DNA of 64,000 nucleotides, from assembly GCF_036840915.1 (NCBI RefSeq), contig NZ_CP085725.1:310001-374000 (forward strand), written 5' to 3'. The number at the start of each line of letters is the position of its first letter. Position 1 is the first letter of the stretch. Both the position numbers and the translations under genes were made by a program. Of the stretch, positions 46,082 through 54,484 are shown piece by piece. Below the pieces are notes generated by a model. It had not been told where the DNA came from. It worked only from the letters and a program-made list of their open reading frames with translations, and ran no database searches. Origin of the DNA: Flavobacterium hankyongi. GTDB taxonomy: Bacteria > Bacteroidota > Bacteroidia > Flavobacteriales > Flavobacteriaceae.

Positions 46082-47064
46082 TGAACAAAATACTTTTTTT
46101 AATCGTTTTAGTTTCAAATTTTGCTGTAGCTCAAGTGCAAAGACATCGAGCAGTTACATTAATGGGAAGTCGTTTTGATATTACCATTGAAGCGAAAGAC
46201 TCATTAGCTGTTGAAAAATTTATTGATGAATCTATAGCTGAAATAGAAAGGATTGAAAATTTAATTTCCGAATGGCGACCACAAACTCAAATTTCAGAAG
46301 TTAACAGAAATGCAGGAATTAAGCCTGTAAAAGTTAACAAGGAAGTACTTCGCTTAACACAATCAGGTATGTGTTTTTCTAAATTGACTGACGGAGCATT
46401 TGATATTAGTATCGTAGCCATGGATAAAATTTGGAAGTTTGATGGTTCTATGGCAACTATGCCAAGCCCTGAAGCCATTAAAAAATCGGTTGAAAAAGTA
46501 GGCTATCAAAATATTGAAATTGATACCATTGCATCGACAATTTATTTAAAAAATCCAGGAATGAAAATTGGTTTTGGTTCTATTGGGAAAGGTTATGCAG
46601 CTGATAAAGCCAGAGAATTAATGGAATCAAAAGGCGTAAAGGCCGGAATTATTAATGCATCTGGAGATTTAGCAACTTGGGGGAAACAACACAATGGTAA
46701 ATATTGGACAGTAGGGATTACAAACCCATTTAATAATAACGATTATACTGAAGTTATAAAGTTTAAACGATTTGCAGTTACAACATCTGGGAATTACGAA
46801 AAATTTGTTGAGTTTGATGGTAAACGATATTCTCACATAATAAATCCAAAAACAGGAATGCCTTCAACAGGAATTTGTAGTGCTTCGGTATTTGGTCCAA
46901 GTGCAGAAATAGCCAACGGAATTAGTACTTCAATAATCGTTTTAGGAGTTGAAAAAGGATTACAATTACTTGAAAAATTTCCTGAATATTCTTGTGTCTT
47001 GATTACTGATAAGGGAAAAATTATCAAGTCGAAAAACTTCAAAAAAAGAAAATTTATTAAGTAA
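46081..47064 (+). CDS. apbE: FAD:protein FMN transferase
   Basis: Transfers FMN from FAD to a Ser/Thr of a target protein, outside the cytoplasmic membrane. 327 aa from the ATG at 46081 with signal peptide (FLIVLVSNFAVAQ). ApbE motifs: MGSRFDI, ISEVNRNAG, SKLTDGAFDIS, IGFGSIGKGYAADKA, and SHIINPKTGMPS with the Mg site. The DUF2271 protein with DAKTGAS in this operon is the obvious substrate. A hairpin GTCTCG / CGAGAC with T-run at 47092-47119 ends the operon. Confidence 0.95.
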   Translation: MNKILFLIVLVSNFAVAQVQRHRAVTLMGSRFDITIEAKDSLAVEKFIDESIAEIERIENLISEWRPQTQISEVNRNAGIKPVKVNKEVLRLTQSGMCFSKLTDGAFDISIVAMDKIWKFDGSMATMPSPEAIKKSVEKVGYQNIEIDTIASTIYLKNPGMKIGFGSIGKGYAADKARELMESKGVKAGIINASGDLATWGKQHNGKYWTVGITNPFNNNDYTEVIKFKRFAVTTSGNYEKFVEFDGKRYSHIINPKTGMPSTGICSASVFGPSAEIANGISTSIIVLGVEKGLQLLEKFPEYSCVLITDKGKIIKSKNFKKRKFIK

Positions 47065-47091
47065 TGAAAATTATAAATTTCGTCTCGCTTT

Positions 47092-47119
47092 CAAGAACGA
47101 GACAGTTTTTTTCTGCAGT
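47092..47119 (+). terminator. apbE operon terminator
   Basis: GTCTCG ... CGAGAC stem of six base pairs, weakly extended, then TTTTTTT. Confidence 0.65.
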
Positions 47120-47174
47120 TATAGGTCAATAATTTTGGTAATCGTTGAGTAGCTGTTGTGTGAGGCTTTTATTT

Positions 47175-47981
47175 TTAAGTTTGTTTCTCTTCCGTAGAGA
47201 AATCAAATAAGTTTTCTTTTTCCTCTTCTGTTAGCTCTGATTCTGTAACTTCCGTTGAACTCATATACTTGAAGTTAATATTTATAATATCTGAATTTGG
47301 AATTACTAAATATTTTGAAGGTATTTTATAATAGTCTTTTTTATCTTCCGCATCGTTTTCGAAATATCGTCTTTCAGGAAGTTTTAAGTGTATGGCTTCT
47401 AAATCTCCTTTACTATCAACATAATAATTAAAAAATTCCCCTGAATACAAAACGCTTCTACCATTAACTTTGCATAAAACATTTACGTATTTTTCAGTTA
47501 TTTCTTTAAATTCATCAGGTACTTCTGGGAAATCAAGGCATTCTCCTGTAAAAATATAATGCCATTTATTTGAAAATCTTAAAAACCTATACTTTCTATC
47601 CCAATTTAGTTTACGCACTAACTTCATTGCTAAATAGCCAAATACAATAGATGAGATAAAAACAATTATATTATAAAAAAAGATTGGATAAAAAAATGAT
47701 CTCAATTGGATAAAACTTTCTTCTGTTTTATTTGAAGAAGTAACTCCTAACAGTAAATTACCTAACAGTTTGAAATCAATAAAATAAGTGGAAACTAATT
47801 CAACTAAAAATATAGAAATAGTGTGTAATAAAATTGAAGGAAGTATAGACCAAGTCAAGTCGTTTACTAAATTTCTATTAGGGTCTTTAACACTTAGTTT
47901 TGATGAATTGTAAGAGATTCTAAATAAAAAACCTGGAGCTAATATTATAAAAAGAAGTATTGAAGTAAAAGCTATATTCAT
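47175..47981 (-). CDS. Membrane protein of unknown function
   Basis: 268 residues with four or so membrane segments in the first 130 residues (SILLFIILAPGFLFRISY, SILPSILLHTISIFLVEL, FYPIFFYNIIVFISSIVF) and a soluble C-terminal half (CKVNGRSVLYSGEFFNYY, LEAIHLKLPERRYF). The PGFLFRISY opening recalls a family of uncharacterised Bacteroidota membrane proteins (DUF6338-like), a tentative match. Starts 3 bp after a 57-residue gene, forming a two-gene operon. Function unknown. Confidence 0.75.
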   Translation of the reverse strand: MNIAFTSILLFIILAPGFLFRISYNSSKLSVKDPNRNLVNDLTWSILPSILLHTISIFLVELVSTYFIDFKLLGNLLLGVTSSNKTEESFIQLRSFFYPIFFYNIIVFISSIVFGYLAMKLVRKLNWDRKYRFLRFSNKWHYIFTGECLDFPEVPDEFKEITEKYVNVLCKVNGRSVLYSGEFFNYYVDSKGDLEAIHLKLPERRYFENDAEDKKDYYKIPSKYLVIPNSDIININFKYMSSTEVTESELTEEEKENLFDFSTEEKQT

Positions 47982-47984
47982 GCT

Positions 47985-48158
47985 TTATCCAAGTTCACGA
48001 ACTCTAAAATATTTATCTCCAATTTTTACAACTTTACTTTTACCGTCAGTTGTATCTATTCTATTTACTAATCTAACTAAAGCACTTCTAACTTCTGTAG
48101 TTTTTACTACTGAAGTTGCTTTTTTAGATTTTTTAAAAATGTTTAAGACAGCGGTCAT
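47985..48158 (-). CDS. Small basic protein (57 aa), unknown
   Basis: 57 residues from the ATG at 48158, highly basic (NIFKKSKKATSVVKTTEVRSALVRLVNR) with a beta-like end (SKVVKIGDKYFRVREL). It has its own promoter and its stop is 3 bp before the start of the membrane protein, so the two are likely co-expressed. A regulatory or toxin/antitoxin-like partner is possible; no family recognised. Confidence 0.55.
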   Translation of the reverse strand: MTAVLNIFKKSKKATSVVKTTEVRSALVRLVNRIDTTDGKSKVVKIGDKYFRVRELG

Positions 48159-48178
48159 AATAAAAAGTTTCAGTTTAT

Positions 48179-48206
48179 CAAATGTACAAAAAAATATATA
48201 TTTCAA
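48179..48206 (-). promoter_or_regulatory. Promoter of the 57-aa gene / membrane protein operon
   Basis: Minus strand TTG (48206-48204), 17 bases, TACATTTG (48186-48179). Confidence 0.55.
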
Positions 48207-48360
48207 AGCAATTTCATTCTGTTTCGTGTTTTTAGCACATTGGTTCTCTATAACCTCATATAACTTACTAATAGAATTGGTAGGAAACCTTGTTTTTTGG
48301 ATATAAGTAAATGAAAATCAATATTAATTAACAAAAATCCTAATTAGTATTTTAGTTCTT

Positions 48361-49188
48361 CTACCCAATTTTCACACTAGTCATACTCAATGAGCCAGCT
48401 AACAAATGATTATTAAATAGCGAGAGCTCTTCATTTTTGTTTTGTAATCCTAAAATGTATAGCAATGGTAAATAATGATCTGGTGTAGGGATAGCTAACT
48501 GTAAAGTTTTGCTTTGTTTTTCATAATTGATTAGTGGCTGGTAATCGCCATCTAGTAAATGTTTATTAACCATATCGAATGCTTCTTGAGCCCAATCATA
48601 ACCATAATCGACTTTATTCATATTATTAAAATCAACCAAACGAAGATTATGTACAATGTTTCCACTTCCAATAATTAAAATGCCACGCTCACGTAATTTT
48701 TGCAATTTTTGAGCTAATTCATAATGATATTGAGCAGGTTTTGTATAATCTATACTCAATTGAATTACTGGAATATCAGCATTTGGATATAAATGTTTAA
48801 TGACACTCCAAGCTCCATGATCTAACCCCCAATTGTGGTCTAAATCTACTGGAGTAGGAGCAAGTAAATTTTGTGTCACTTCTGCTAACTCAGGGCTTCC
48901 AGGAGCGTTGTACTGCACTTCAAATAATGCTTTAGGAAATCCACCAAAGTCATGAATAGTTGGCGGAAAATTCATTGCAGTTACTTTGGTGCCATTAGTA
49001 AACCAATGTGCTGAAACACATAAAATTGCATTGGGTTTTTGAATGGTTTTGGCAATGTTTCTAAAGCCCTGTACAAATTGATTTTCTTCAATAGCGTTCA
49101 TCGGACTTCCATGACCAAGAAATAAAACGGGCATTTTTTCAGTGCGAGGAAATTGGTTTGCGATGTTATCTAAGTTATTTAAAGTCAT
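48361..49188 (-). CDS. ygiD: 4,5-DOPA extradiol dioxygenase-like protein YgiD
   Basis: 275 residues of the YgiD/LigB family; opens catechol rings such as DOPA with a metal in the active site. Conserved His-rich motifs: FLGHGSPM, CVSAHWFTNG, IHDFGGFP, GLDHGAWSV and GSGNIVHNLR. Natural substrate in this host unknown. Followed by a TSUP permease 5 bp upstream on the same strand (start at 49925), so they may be an operon. Confidence 0.92.
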   Translation of the reverse strand: MTLNNLDNIANQFPRTEKMPVLFLGHGSPMNAIEENQFVQGFRNIAKTIQKPNAILCVSAHWFTNGTKVTAMNFPPTIHDFGGFPKALFEVQYNAPGSPELAEVTQNLLAPTPVDLDHNWGLDHGAWSVIKHLYPNADIPVIQLSIDYTKPAQYHYELAQKLQKLRERGILIIGSGNIVHNLRLVDFNNMNKVDYGYDWAQEAFDMVNKHLLDGDYQPLINYEKQSKTLQLAIPTPDHYLPLLYILGLQNKNEELSLFNNHLLAGSLSMTSVKIG

Positions 49189-49193
49189 AAGTC

Positions 49194-49925
49194 TTATGGA
49201 AAAGTTTTATATAAGCTAACCATTCCAGTTATTAAAATTAGAAATAAAACAGTAGTTTGAAACTGTTTTTCAGTTAATAAATTCACAATTTTTTTACCAA
49301 TAAAAGTGCCCGTGAAACTTACTATCAATAAAATGGGAATCAAATAAAGATCATCTTTGTGAACAAATCCATTTAAGGAATACACTACACTTCGGCTTGC
49401 ATCAATACCTAAATCGATTAGTGCTGACGTGGCAATAAATATATTGTTTTTTAATCCGTAAGAGGCTAAAATAACTCCTCGAATTGCACCTCCTGTACCC
49501 AAAAGTCCTGCTACAAATCCTGAAAAACTTCCGCCTAAAACAGCGTTTAGTGTAGTAGGAGCCAATCTCTTGTTTCTGAAAATCAACAATAAGATGCTTA
49601 AAATAACTAGGAAGATGGCTAAGAAAAATTCCAATAATTTAGAGGAAATGTATTTGTTTAAAAAAGCACCAAGAATTACAAATAGGACAGATGAAATTCC
49701 CATGTTAATGACGAGTTTCTTATTGAAACCTTCTCTAAAGAAATATATTTTGGAAACATTACTTGAAAGATGATAAATTGCAGTAACCCCTAAAACTGAA
49801 TGAAAATCCAGAAAATAACCCGCAATAGGAACAAAAAGCATTGAAGAACCGAAACCTCCTACAGTACCTACAACTTCTGATAATAACGCTAAAAGAATAA
49901 AATAAATCAATAATTCTAAGGTCAT
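49194..49925 (-). CDS. TSUP family (TauE/SafE) permease
   Basis: 243 residues with seven or eight membrane helices. TSUP signatures: GTVGGFGSSMLFVPIAGYFL and GLLGTGGAIRGVILASYGL. Transports sulfite, sulfonates or other small anions across the inner membrane; the substrate is not fixed by sequence. Ends 5 bp before ygiD. Divergent from the MacA-like gene across a 109-bp gap holding a 12-bp palindrome. Confidence 0.88.
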   Translation of the reverse strand: MTLELLIYFILLALLSEVVGTVGGFGSSMLFVPIAGYFLDFHSVLGVTAIYHLSSNVSKIYFFREGFNKKLVINMGISSVLFVILGAFLNKYISSKLLEFFLAIFLVILSILLLIFRNKRLAPTTLNAVLGGSFSGFVAGLLGTGGAIRGVILASYGLKNNIFIATSALIDLGIDASRSVVYSLNGFVHKDDLYLIPILLIVSFTGTFIGKKIVNLLTEKQFQTTVLFLILITGMVSLYKTFP

Positions 49926-49965
49926 GAGAAAATGGGTTGATTTATTATAAAAATAATGAATTAAC

Positions 49966-49977
49966 TGACAATTGTCA
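49966..49977. promoter_or_regulatory. Perfect 12-bp palindrome TGACAATTGTCA
   Basis: Lies between divergent TSUP and efflux operons, and is itself bracketed by AACTGA (49963) and TCAGTT (49988-49993). A candidate repressor operator for either direction. Confidence 0.45.
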
Positions 49978-50034
49978 CATTATTTCATCAGTTATTCTGT
50001 AATTTTATAATCATTAAAAATCAATAATTCATAG

Positions 50035-51117
50035 ATGAAAAAAGTACTCTTCGCATCGTTGTTCTTTATATTTTCTTGTTCCAAAAAGGAAACGGGAGAA
50101 ATTCAACCTAAAATGGGTACAGTAACCGAAAGTGTATATGCTTCGGGAGTGATAAAAGCAGATAATCAGTACACAGTTTTTGCTACGGTAAGTGGTGTTT
50201 TACAAAAAGTTAATGTGAGTGTTGGGCAAACTATCTCAAAAGGGCAAGCTTTATTTCAAATTGAAAGTGAGAAGGCCAATTTAGCAACAGAAAATGCACG
50301 ATTGGCTTATGAAATTAGTCAAGAAAGTGGTCGTTTTATTCAGGATAAAATTGCCGAAGCTGAATTGCGTGTGCAAAGTACTAAAGATAAACTGGTTCTG
50401 GATGAGTCTATTTACAAAAGAAGTAAAAATGTAAAAGAATATAATGCAATCTCTGAAGTTGACTTTGAAAAAGTAGAATTAGCTTATAAAAACTCTAAAT
50501 CAAATTATGCATCGGCACTAAAACAATTGTCGCAGTTAAAATCACAACTTCAAAATGAGCAAAGTCGAAGTAATATCAATTTAAAAATCAATGAAAAATC
50601 GCAAAGTGATTTTACCGTAAAAAGCGCATTTTCGGGTGAATTGTTTGATATTTTGGTAAAAGAAGGCACTTTGATTTCACCACAAACACCATTGGCAACT
50701 ATAGGAAAAAAAGACAATTATTTATTAGAATTGGATGTTGACGAAAATGATATGGTTCGCGTGACTGTTGGTCAAAAAGTATTGGTTACTATGGATAGTT
50801 ACAAAGGAAAAGTGTTTGAAGCCACAGTTGATAAAATTTATCCCATTATGGATGTTCGTTCACGCACTTTCAAAATCGAAGCGCATTTTGCACAAACGCC
50901 GCCTAAATTATATCCAAATTTAACAGCCGAAGCAAACATCATTATTAATGTTAGAAAAAATGTATTGACTATTCCACGTAATTATTTGATTGATGATGAA
51001 TACGTTTTGGTTAATGATGATGAAAAGCGAAAAATTAAAATAGGTCTAAGTGACTATCAAAACGTAGAAGTTTTAGAAGGTTTAACGGAAGATGAAACTA
51101 TTTATTTACCCAAATAA
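50035..51117 (+). CDS. HlyD/MacA-like periplasmic adaptor (lipoprotein)
   Basis: 360 residues; lipoprotein signal with lipobox Cys at residue 15 (FFIFSCSKK). Membrane fusion protein order: barrel-sandwich (GVIKADNQYTVFATVSGVLQKVNV), long alpha hairpin coiled coil (about 75-195), second half of the barrel-sandwich (FTVKSAFSGELFDILV), beta-barrel. Part of a tripartite ABC pump of MacAB type. Its stop overlaps the permease ATG by one base. No outer membrane channel gene is nearby. Confidence 0.9.
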   Translation: MKKVLFASLFFIFSCSKKETGEIQPKMGTVTESVYASGVIKADNQYTVFATVSGVLQKVNVSVGQTISKGQALFQIESEKANLATENARLAYEISQESGRFIQDKIAEAELRVQSTKDKLVLDESIYKRSKNVKEYNAISEVDFEKVELAYKNSKSNYASALKQLSQLKSQLQNEQSRSNINLKINEKSQSDFTVKSAFSGELFDILVKEGTLISPQTPLATIGKKDNYLLELDVDENDMVRVTVGQKVLVTMDSYKGKVFEATVDKIYPIMDVRSRTFKIEAHFAQTPPKLYPNLTAEANIIINVRKNVLTIPRNYLIDDEYVLVNDDEKRKIKIGLSDYQNVEVLEGLTEDETIYLPK

Positions 51118-52373
51118 TGAATTTTAAATTAATCTTTTCCATTGCTTTGCATTTAATGCGTTCACGATTAAAACAAACTGTAATCGCTGGGGTAGGAGTG
51201 ACTTTTGGAATAGCGATGTTCATTACTTTGGTAAGTTTTATGTACGGAATGAATGATTTACTTGACGGATTAATTATCAACAGAACACCGCACGTAAGAC
51301 TTTATAACGAAATAAAACCTTCTGAAAATCAGCCTGTAAATTTGGCAAAAGAGCACAAAAATGATGTCAATTTTATCAATTCAATTAAACCAAAAGACAG
51401 AGGAAAATCGATTTATAATGCCAAAGCAATTATTCAAAGTTTAAAACAAGACAATAGGGTTTTTGATGTGGCACCTAAAATTACAACTCCCGTTTTTTTT
51501 AATTCCGGGACTATTGAAATATCTGGTGTCGCCAATGGTATCGATGTTTTAATCGAGGAAAAGTTATTCAAACTTAATGATTACATGGTGGAAGGGAAAA
51601 TTGAAGATCTTCGCCAAAATAATAGTATTGTTATAGGGAAGGGCTTGTCTGATAAAATGCTTTTAAAAGTTGGTGATATTATCAAAATAACTACACCAAA
51701 AGGCAATTTAGCTTCTATGAAGATTGTTGGTATTATTCAAATAGGTATAGCAGAAATTGACGATGTTACAAGTTATACTTCGTTAACTATGGCTCAAAAA
51801 TTGTTGGGAGCACCTAAAAATTACATTACAGATATTCAGGTAAAAATTCATGATTTGAATTTAGCCCCAGTTTTAGCCAAAGAATACAGAAACAAATACA
51901 ATGTCGATACGATTGATTTTCAAACCACAAATTCACAATTCGAAACTGGAACGACTATACGAAGTATCATTTCATATGCTGTGGGAATTGTTTTGTTGAT
52001 TGTGGCAGGATTTGGTATTTACAACATTCTTAATATGATGATTTTTGAAAAAATGGATAGCATCGCGATTTTAAAAGCGACAGGTTTTTCAGGGAATGAC
52101 GTAAAATGGATTTTTATAATATTGTCGATGGTAATTGGTATTTGCGGAGGTGTTTTAGGACTTATTTTTGGTTATATTTTTTCGAATATTATTGATGTAA
52201 TTCCTTTTAATACAGCAGCTCTGCCAACGGTAAAAACGTTTCCGGTAAATTACAATCCGTTGTTTTATATCATAGGAATCACTTTTGCTATAATAACCAC
52301 TTTTATTGCAGGTTTGTTTCCCGCCCTAAAAGCGAGTAAAGTTGATCCAGTAGAAATTATTAGAGGAAAGTAA
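51117..52373 (+). CDS. MacB/FtsX-type ABC permease
   Basis: 418 residues with the family layout: TM1 at about 18-45 (TVIAGVGVTFGIAMFITLVSF), a large periplasmic domain (60-275), then three TM helices (IISYAVGIVLLIVAGFGIYNILN; the others near 340-365 and 380-400) and PALKASKVDPVEIIRG at the C-terminus. Partner of the adaptor and ATPase in the same operon; no fused ATPase, so closer to LolC-type arrangement. Confidence 0.93.
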   Translation: MNFKLIFSIALHLMRSRLKQTVIAGVGVTFGIAMFITLVSFMYGMNDLLDGLIINRTPHVRLYNEIKPSENQPVNLAKEHKNDVNFINSIKPKDRGKSIYNAKAIIQSLKQDNRVFDVAPKITTPVFFNSGTIEISGVANGIDVLIEEKLFKLNDYMVEGKIEDLRQNNSIVIGKGLSDKMLLKVGDIIKITTPKGNLASMKIVGIIQIGIAEIDDVTSYTSLTMAQKLLGAPKNYITDIQVKIHDLNLAPVLAKEYRNKYNVDTIDFQTTNSQFETGTTIRSIISYAVGIVLLIVAGFGIYNILNMMIFEKMDSIAILKATGFSGNDVKWIFIILSMVIGICGGVLGLIFGYIFSNIIDVIPFNTAALPTVKTFPVNYNPLFYIIGITFAIITTFIAGLFPALKASKVDPVEIIRGK

Positions 52374-53050
52374 TGAGCAATATTGTTTTAGAAACCAAAA
52401 AACTGACCAAATATTTTGAAGACCCTGTCCGTATGCAGGTTCTCAAAGAAATTAACCTTACTATAGAACACGGTGAGTTTGTGTCTATCGTAGGGAAATC
52501 AGGTTGCGGTAAATCGACTTTATTGTATTTGCTTTCTACAATGGATACGGATTATGAAGGACAAATTTTGATGGACGAGCAACTTATTACAGGCAAAACC
52601 GATAAGGAGTTGGCTCAAATACGTAATGAGAACATAGGTTTTGTGTTTCAGTTTCATTATTTGCTTAATGAGTTTAATGTTTTGCGTAATGTAATGCTTC
52701 CAGGTCTCAAATTAGGAAAACTTTCTGAAGAAGAAATCGAGCAAAATGCTATGGAATACCTTCGCACACTTGATATGCACGAACATGCTTTAAAAATGCC
52801 CAATCAGTTAAGCGGCGGACAAAAACAGCGTGTAGCCATTGCTCGAGCGCTTATAAATAAACCATTGATTATAATGGGAGATGAGCCAACAGGTAATCTT
52901 GATAAGAAGAACAGTGATATTGTGTTTGATATTTTTAACCAACTCACAAAAGAATACAAACAAACGTTGCTAATTGTAACTCATGATCCAGATTTTGCCA
53001 ATAGAACCCACCGAATTATTACGATGGAAGATGGCAAGATTAAAGTTTAA
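52373..53050 (+). CDS. MacB/LolD-type ABC ATPase
   Basis: 225 residues. Walker A GKSGCGKST, Q-loop, signature LSGGQKQRVAIARAL, Walker B LIIMGDEPTG, H-loop VTHD. It powers the permease encoded just upstream; its ATG overlaps the permease stop (TAATG). Substrate unknown: may be a peptide, macrolide or lipoprotein. A short hairpin GTGTTA/TAACAC at 53053-53070 follows. Confidence 0.95.
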   Translation: MSNIVLETKKLTKYFEDPVRMQVLKEINLTIEHGEFVSIVGKSGCGKSTLLYLLSTMDTDYEGQILMDEQLITGKTDKELAQIRNENIGFVFQFHYLLNEFNVLRNVMLPGLKLGKLSEEEIEQNAMEYLRTLDMHEHALKMPNQLSGGQKQRVAIARALINKPLIIMGDEPTGNLDKKNSDIVFDIFNQLTKEYKQTLLIVTHDPDFANRTHRIITMEDGKIKV

Positions 53051-53059
53051 AAGTGTTAA

Positions 53060-53416
53060 CTAAATAACACAAGGTTCTGTTTTTACTTTTAAATGTTTTT
53101 CGCCTATGAATTTACCCCATTCAGCCATCGCGTTTAATAACGGAATAAGTGTTTTGCCAAGATTTGTTAATTCATATTCTACTTTAAGTGGTGGTTTGCT
53201 AGTATAAACAGTCCTTGAAATTAATCCGTCGTTTTCCAGTTCTTTTAGTTGTAGGCTTAACGTTCTTTCTGTGACCATAGGTAATTCTTTGCGTAATTCA
53301 TTGTATCTCTTTTTAGAATACAGATGGATCAAAATTACCGCTTTCCATTTGCCTCCTATATATTTCATGGCAAGACTCGTGCTACAAGGAAACTTTTTAT
53401 CGTCTATTTTATACAT
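53060..53416 (-). CDS. HxlR family transcriptional regulator
   Basis: 118 residues. Winged-helix MarR-like HxlR protein: CSTSLAMKYIGGKWKAVILIHLY, then LRKELPMVTERTLSLQLKELENDGLISRTVY and a C-terminal dimer helix. The Cys at residue 10 is the position of the redox-sensing Cys in aldehyde or quinone-sensing members. Divergent from a nitroreductase gene with overlapping promoters and two operators, so it probably represses that gene and itself. Confidence 0.93.
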   Translation of the reverse strand: MYKIDDKKFPCSTSLAMKYIGGKWKAVILIHLYSKKRYNELRKELPMVTERTLSLQLKELENDGLISRTVYTSKPPLKVEYELTNLGKTLIPLLNAMAEWGKFIGEKHLKVKTEPCVI

Positions 53417-53443
53417 ACTTTTAACTATACAATTTGACCGTTA

Positions 53444-53474
53444 TTGCAAATGTAATAAACTATAAATAGTTTTG
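53444..53474 (+). promoter_or_regulatory. Nitroreductase promoter
   Basis: TTG at 53444-53446, 20 bases, TAGTTTTG at 53467-53474. Abuts the divergent hxlR promoter elements base for base. Confidence 0.8.
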
Positions 53475-53477
53475 CAA
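53447..53477 (-). promoter_or_regulatory. hxlR promoter
   Basis: Minus strand TTG (53477-53475), 20 bases, TACATTTG (53454-53447). Its -7 box begins next to the -33 of the nitroreductase promoter and its -33 follows directly after the other -7 box. Confidence 0.8.
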
Positions 53478-53494
53478 CTATAAAAAGTATAGTT
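53458..53494. promoter_or_regulatory. Two palindromic operators for HxlR
   Basis: AACTAT-AA-ATAGTT at 53458-53471, and AACTATA-AAAAG-TATAGTT at 53476-53494. Both share AACTAT; a third half-site AACTATA is at 53423-53429 close to the hxlR start codon. The second palindrome covers the predicted nitroreductase transcription start. Confidence 0.75.
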
Positions 53495-53507
53495 TAAATT
53501 TAAAAAT

Positions 53508-54107
53508 ATGGATTTTTTAGAATTAGCCCAAAAGCGTTATACGACCAAAAAATATAATGCCAATGAAAAATTATCGGATGAGGTTATTACTAAGTTGAAA
53601 AATATTTTACAGTTGTCTCCATCATCAATAAATAGTCAGCCATGGCATTTTAGTTTTGTATTCAATCCCCAGATAAAAGAACAGCTTGCAGAAGCCTCTT
53701 ATTTTAATGCACCTAAAGTGTTGGAATCAAGTTGTACGGTAGTTTTTAGCGCTATTGATAATTTGGAGAAGTTTGAACAGCAAATTGAAGCGAATTTGCC
53801 AGAAGGAGCAGTAGGTTATTATCGTCAGTTTTTAAAACCATTACCAGAACACGAAGTTAAAGCTTGGTTGCAACATCAGGTGTACTTATCGTTGGGTTAC
53901 TTTTTATCCGCTTGTGCTAGTTTAGGAATCGATTCGACATCTATGGAAGGTATTGAAAAAGACAAATACAAACAAATATTGAAATTACAAGATTACCAAC
54001 CTTTGTTTGCTGTGGCTATTGGGAAACGTGATGAAAATGATGCGAACCAACCAGAATTGAAACCGAAATCAAGATTGCTTGTGGACCAAATTATTAGTGA
54101 ATTATAA
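53508..54107 (+). CDS. NAD(P)H-dependent nitroreductase-type flavoprotein
   Basis: 199 residues of the FMN-dependent NfsB/NfnB-like nitroreductase fold: KRYTTKKYNANEKLSDEVI near the N-terminus, SPSSINSQPWHFSFV (FMN binding), and HQVYLSLGYFLSACASLGIDSTSMEG. Reduces quinones or nitro groups using NAD(P)H. Under HxlR control, suggesting induction by electrophiles. Predicted transcript begins about 30 bases before the ATG. Confidence 0.92.
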   Translation: MDFLELAQKRYTTKKYNANEKLSDEVITKLKNILQLSPSSINSQPWHFSFVFNPQIKEQLAEASYFNAPKVLESSCTVVFSAIDNLEKFEQQIEANLPEGAVGYYRQFLKPLPEHEVKAWLQHQVYLSLGYFLSACASLGIDSTSMEGIEKDKYKQILKLQDYQPLFAVAIGKRDENDANQPELKPKSRLLVDQIISEL

Positions 54108-54123
54108 GCTATTTTATACAAGA

Positions 54124-54163
54124 ACTAACATACTTTATATTTTATAAACTAGTATGTTAGTTG
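54124..54163. terminator. Bidirectional terminator-like hairpin
   Basis: AACTAACATACT and AGTATGTTAGTT, a perfect 12-bp stem around a 16-base AT loop, between convergent genes. Confidence 0.65.
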
Positions 54164-54170
54164 TTTTTAT

Positions 54171-54470
54171 TTACACTAAAATACTAATAGATATTCTTTG
54201 GTCTTTTTCCAGCTTACATTTTTTTCTGATGTCAGCTTTTAAGGGTAGGAGATAGGTGTTTTGTTTGGTGTCAAACCAAATAGCGGTTTTCCATTCTACA
54301 GATCCAATTTTTGCAGTCGCTTTTAAACGTCCCCAACCTTCTTCTTGCCATTTTAGATTTTCACGTATTTCTTTTGAAATCTCTTGCGGTAATGACACGA
54401 AATGCCAGCCATTAGGGCCATTGTATTGCCATATTTTTGCGGAGAAGTCGTATTTGATGAGATTGGACAT
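54171..54470 (-). CDS. DUF1905 family protein
   Basis: 99 residues. DUF1905 beta-barrel: FSAKIWQYNGPNGWHFVSLP, GRLKATAKIGSVEWKTAIWFD and LLPLKADIRKKCKLEKDQRI. Usually fused or adjacent to YdeI/OmdA-like stress proteins; here alone. Function unknown. A decayed copy of its 5' end lies 0.5 kb upstream. Confidence 0.88.
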   Translation of the reverse strand: MSNLIKYDFSAKIWQYNGPNGWHFVSLPQEISKEIRENLKWQEEGWGRLKATAKIGSVEWKTAIWFDTKQNTYLLPLKADIRKKCKLEKDQRISISILV

Positions 54471-54484
54471 TTTGATTTAGTGGT

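Noticed and set aside
47980..48306. Plus-strand frame of 108 codons
   Set aside because: Antisense to the 57-aa gene and its promoter; composition fits reverse-complement coding.
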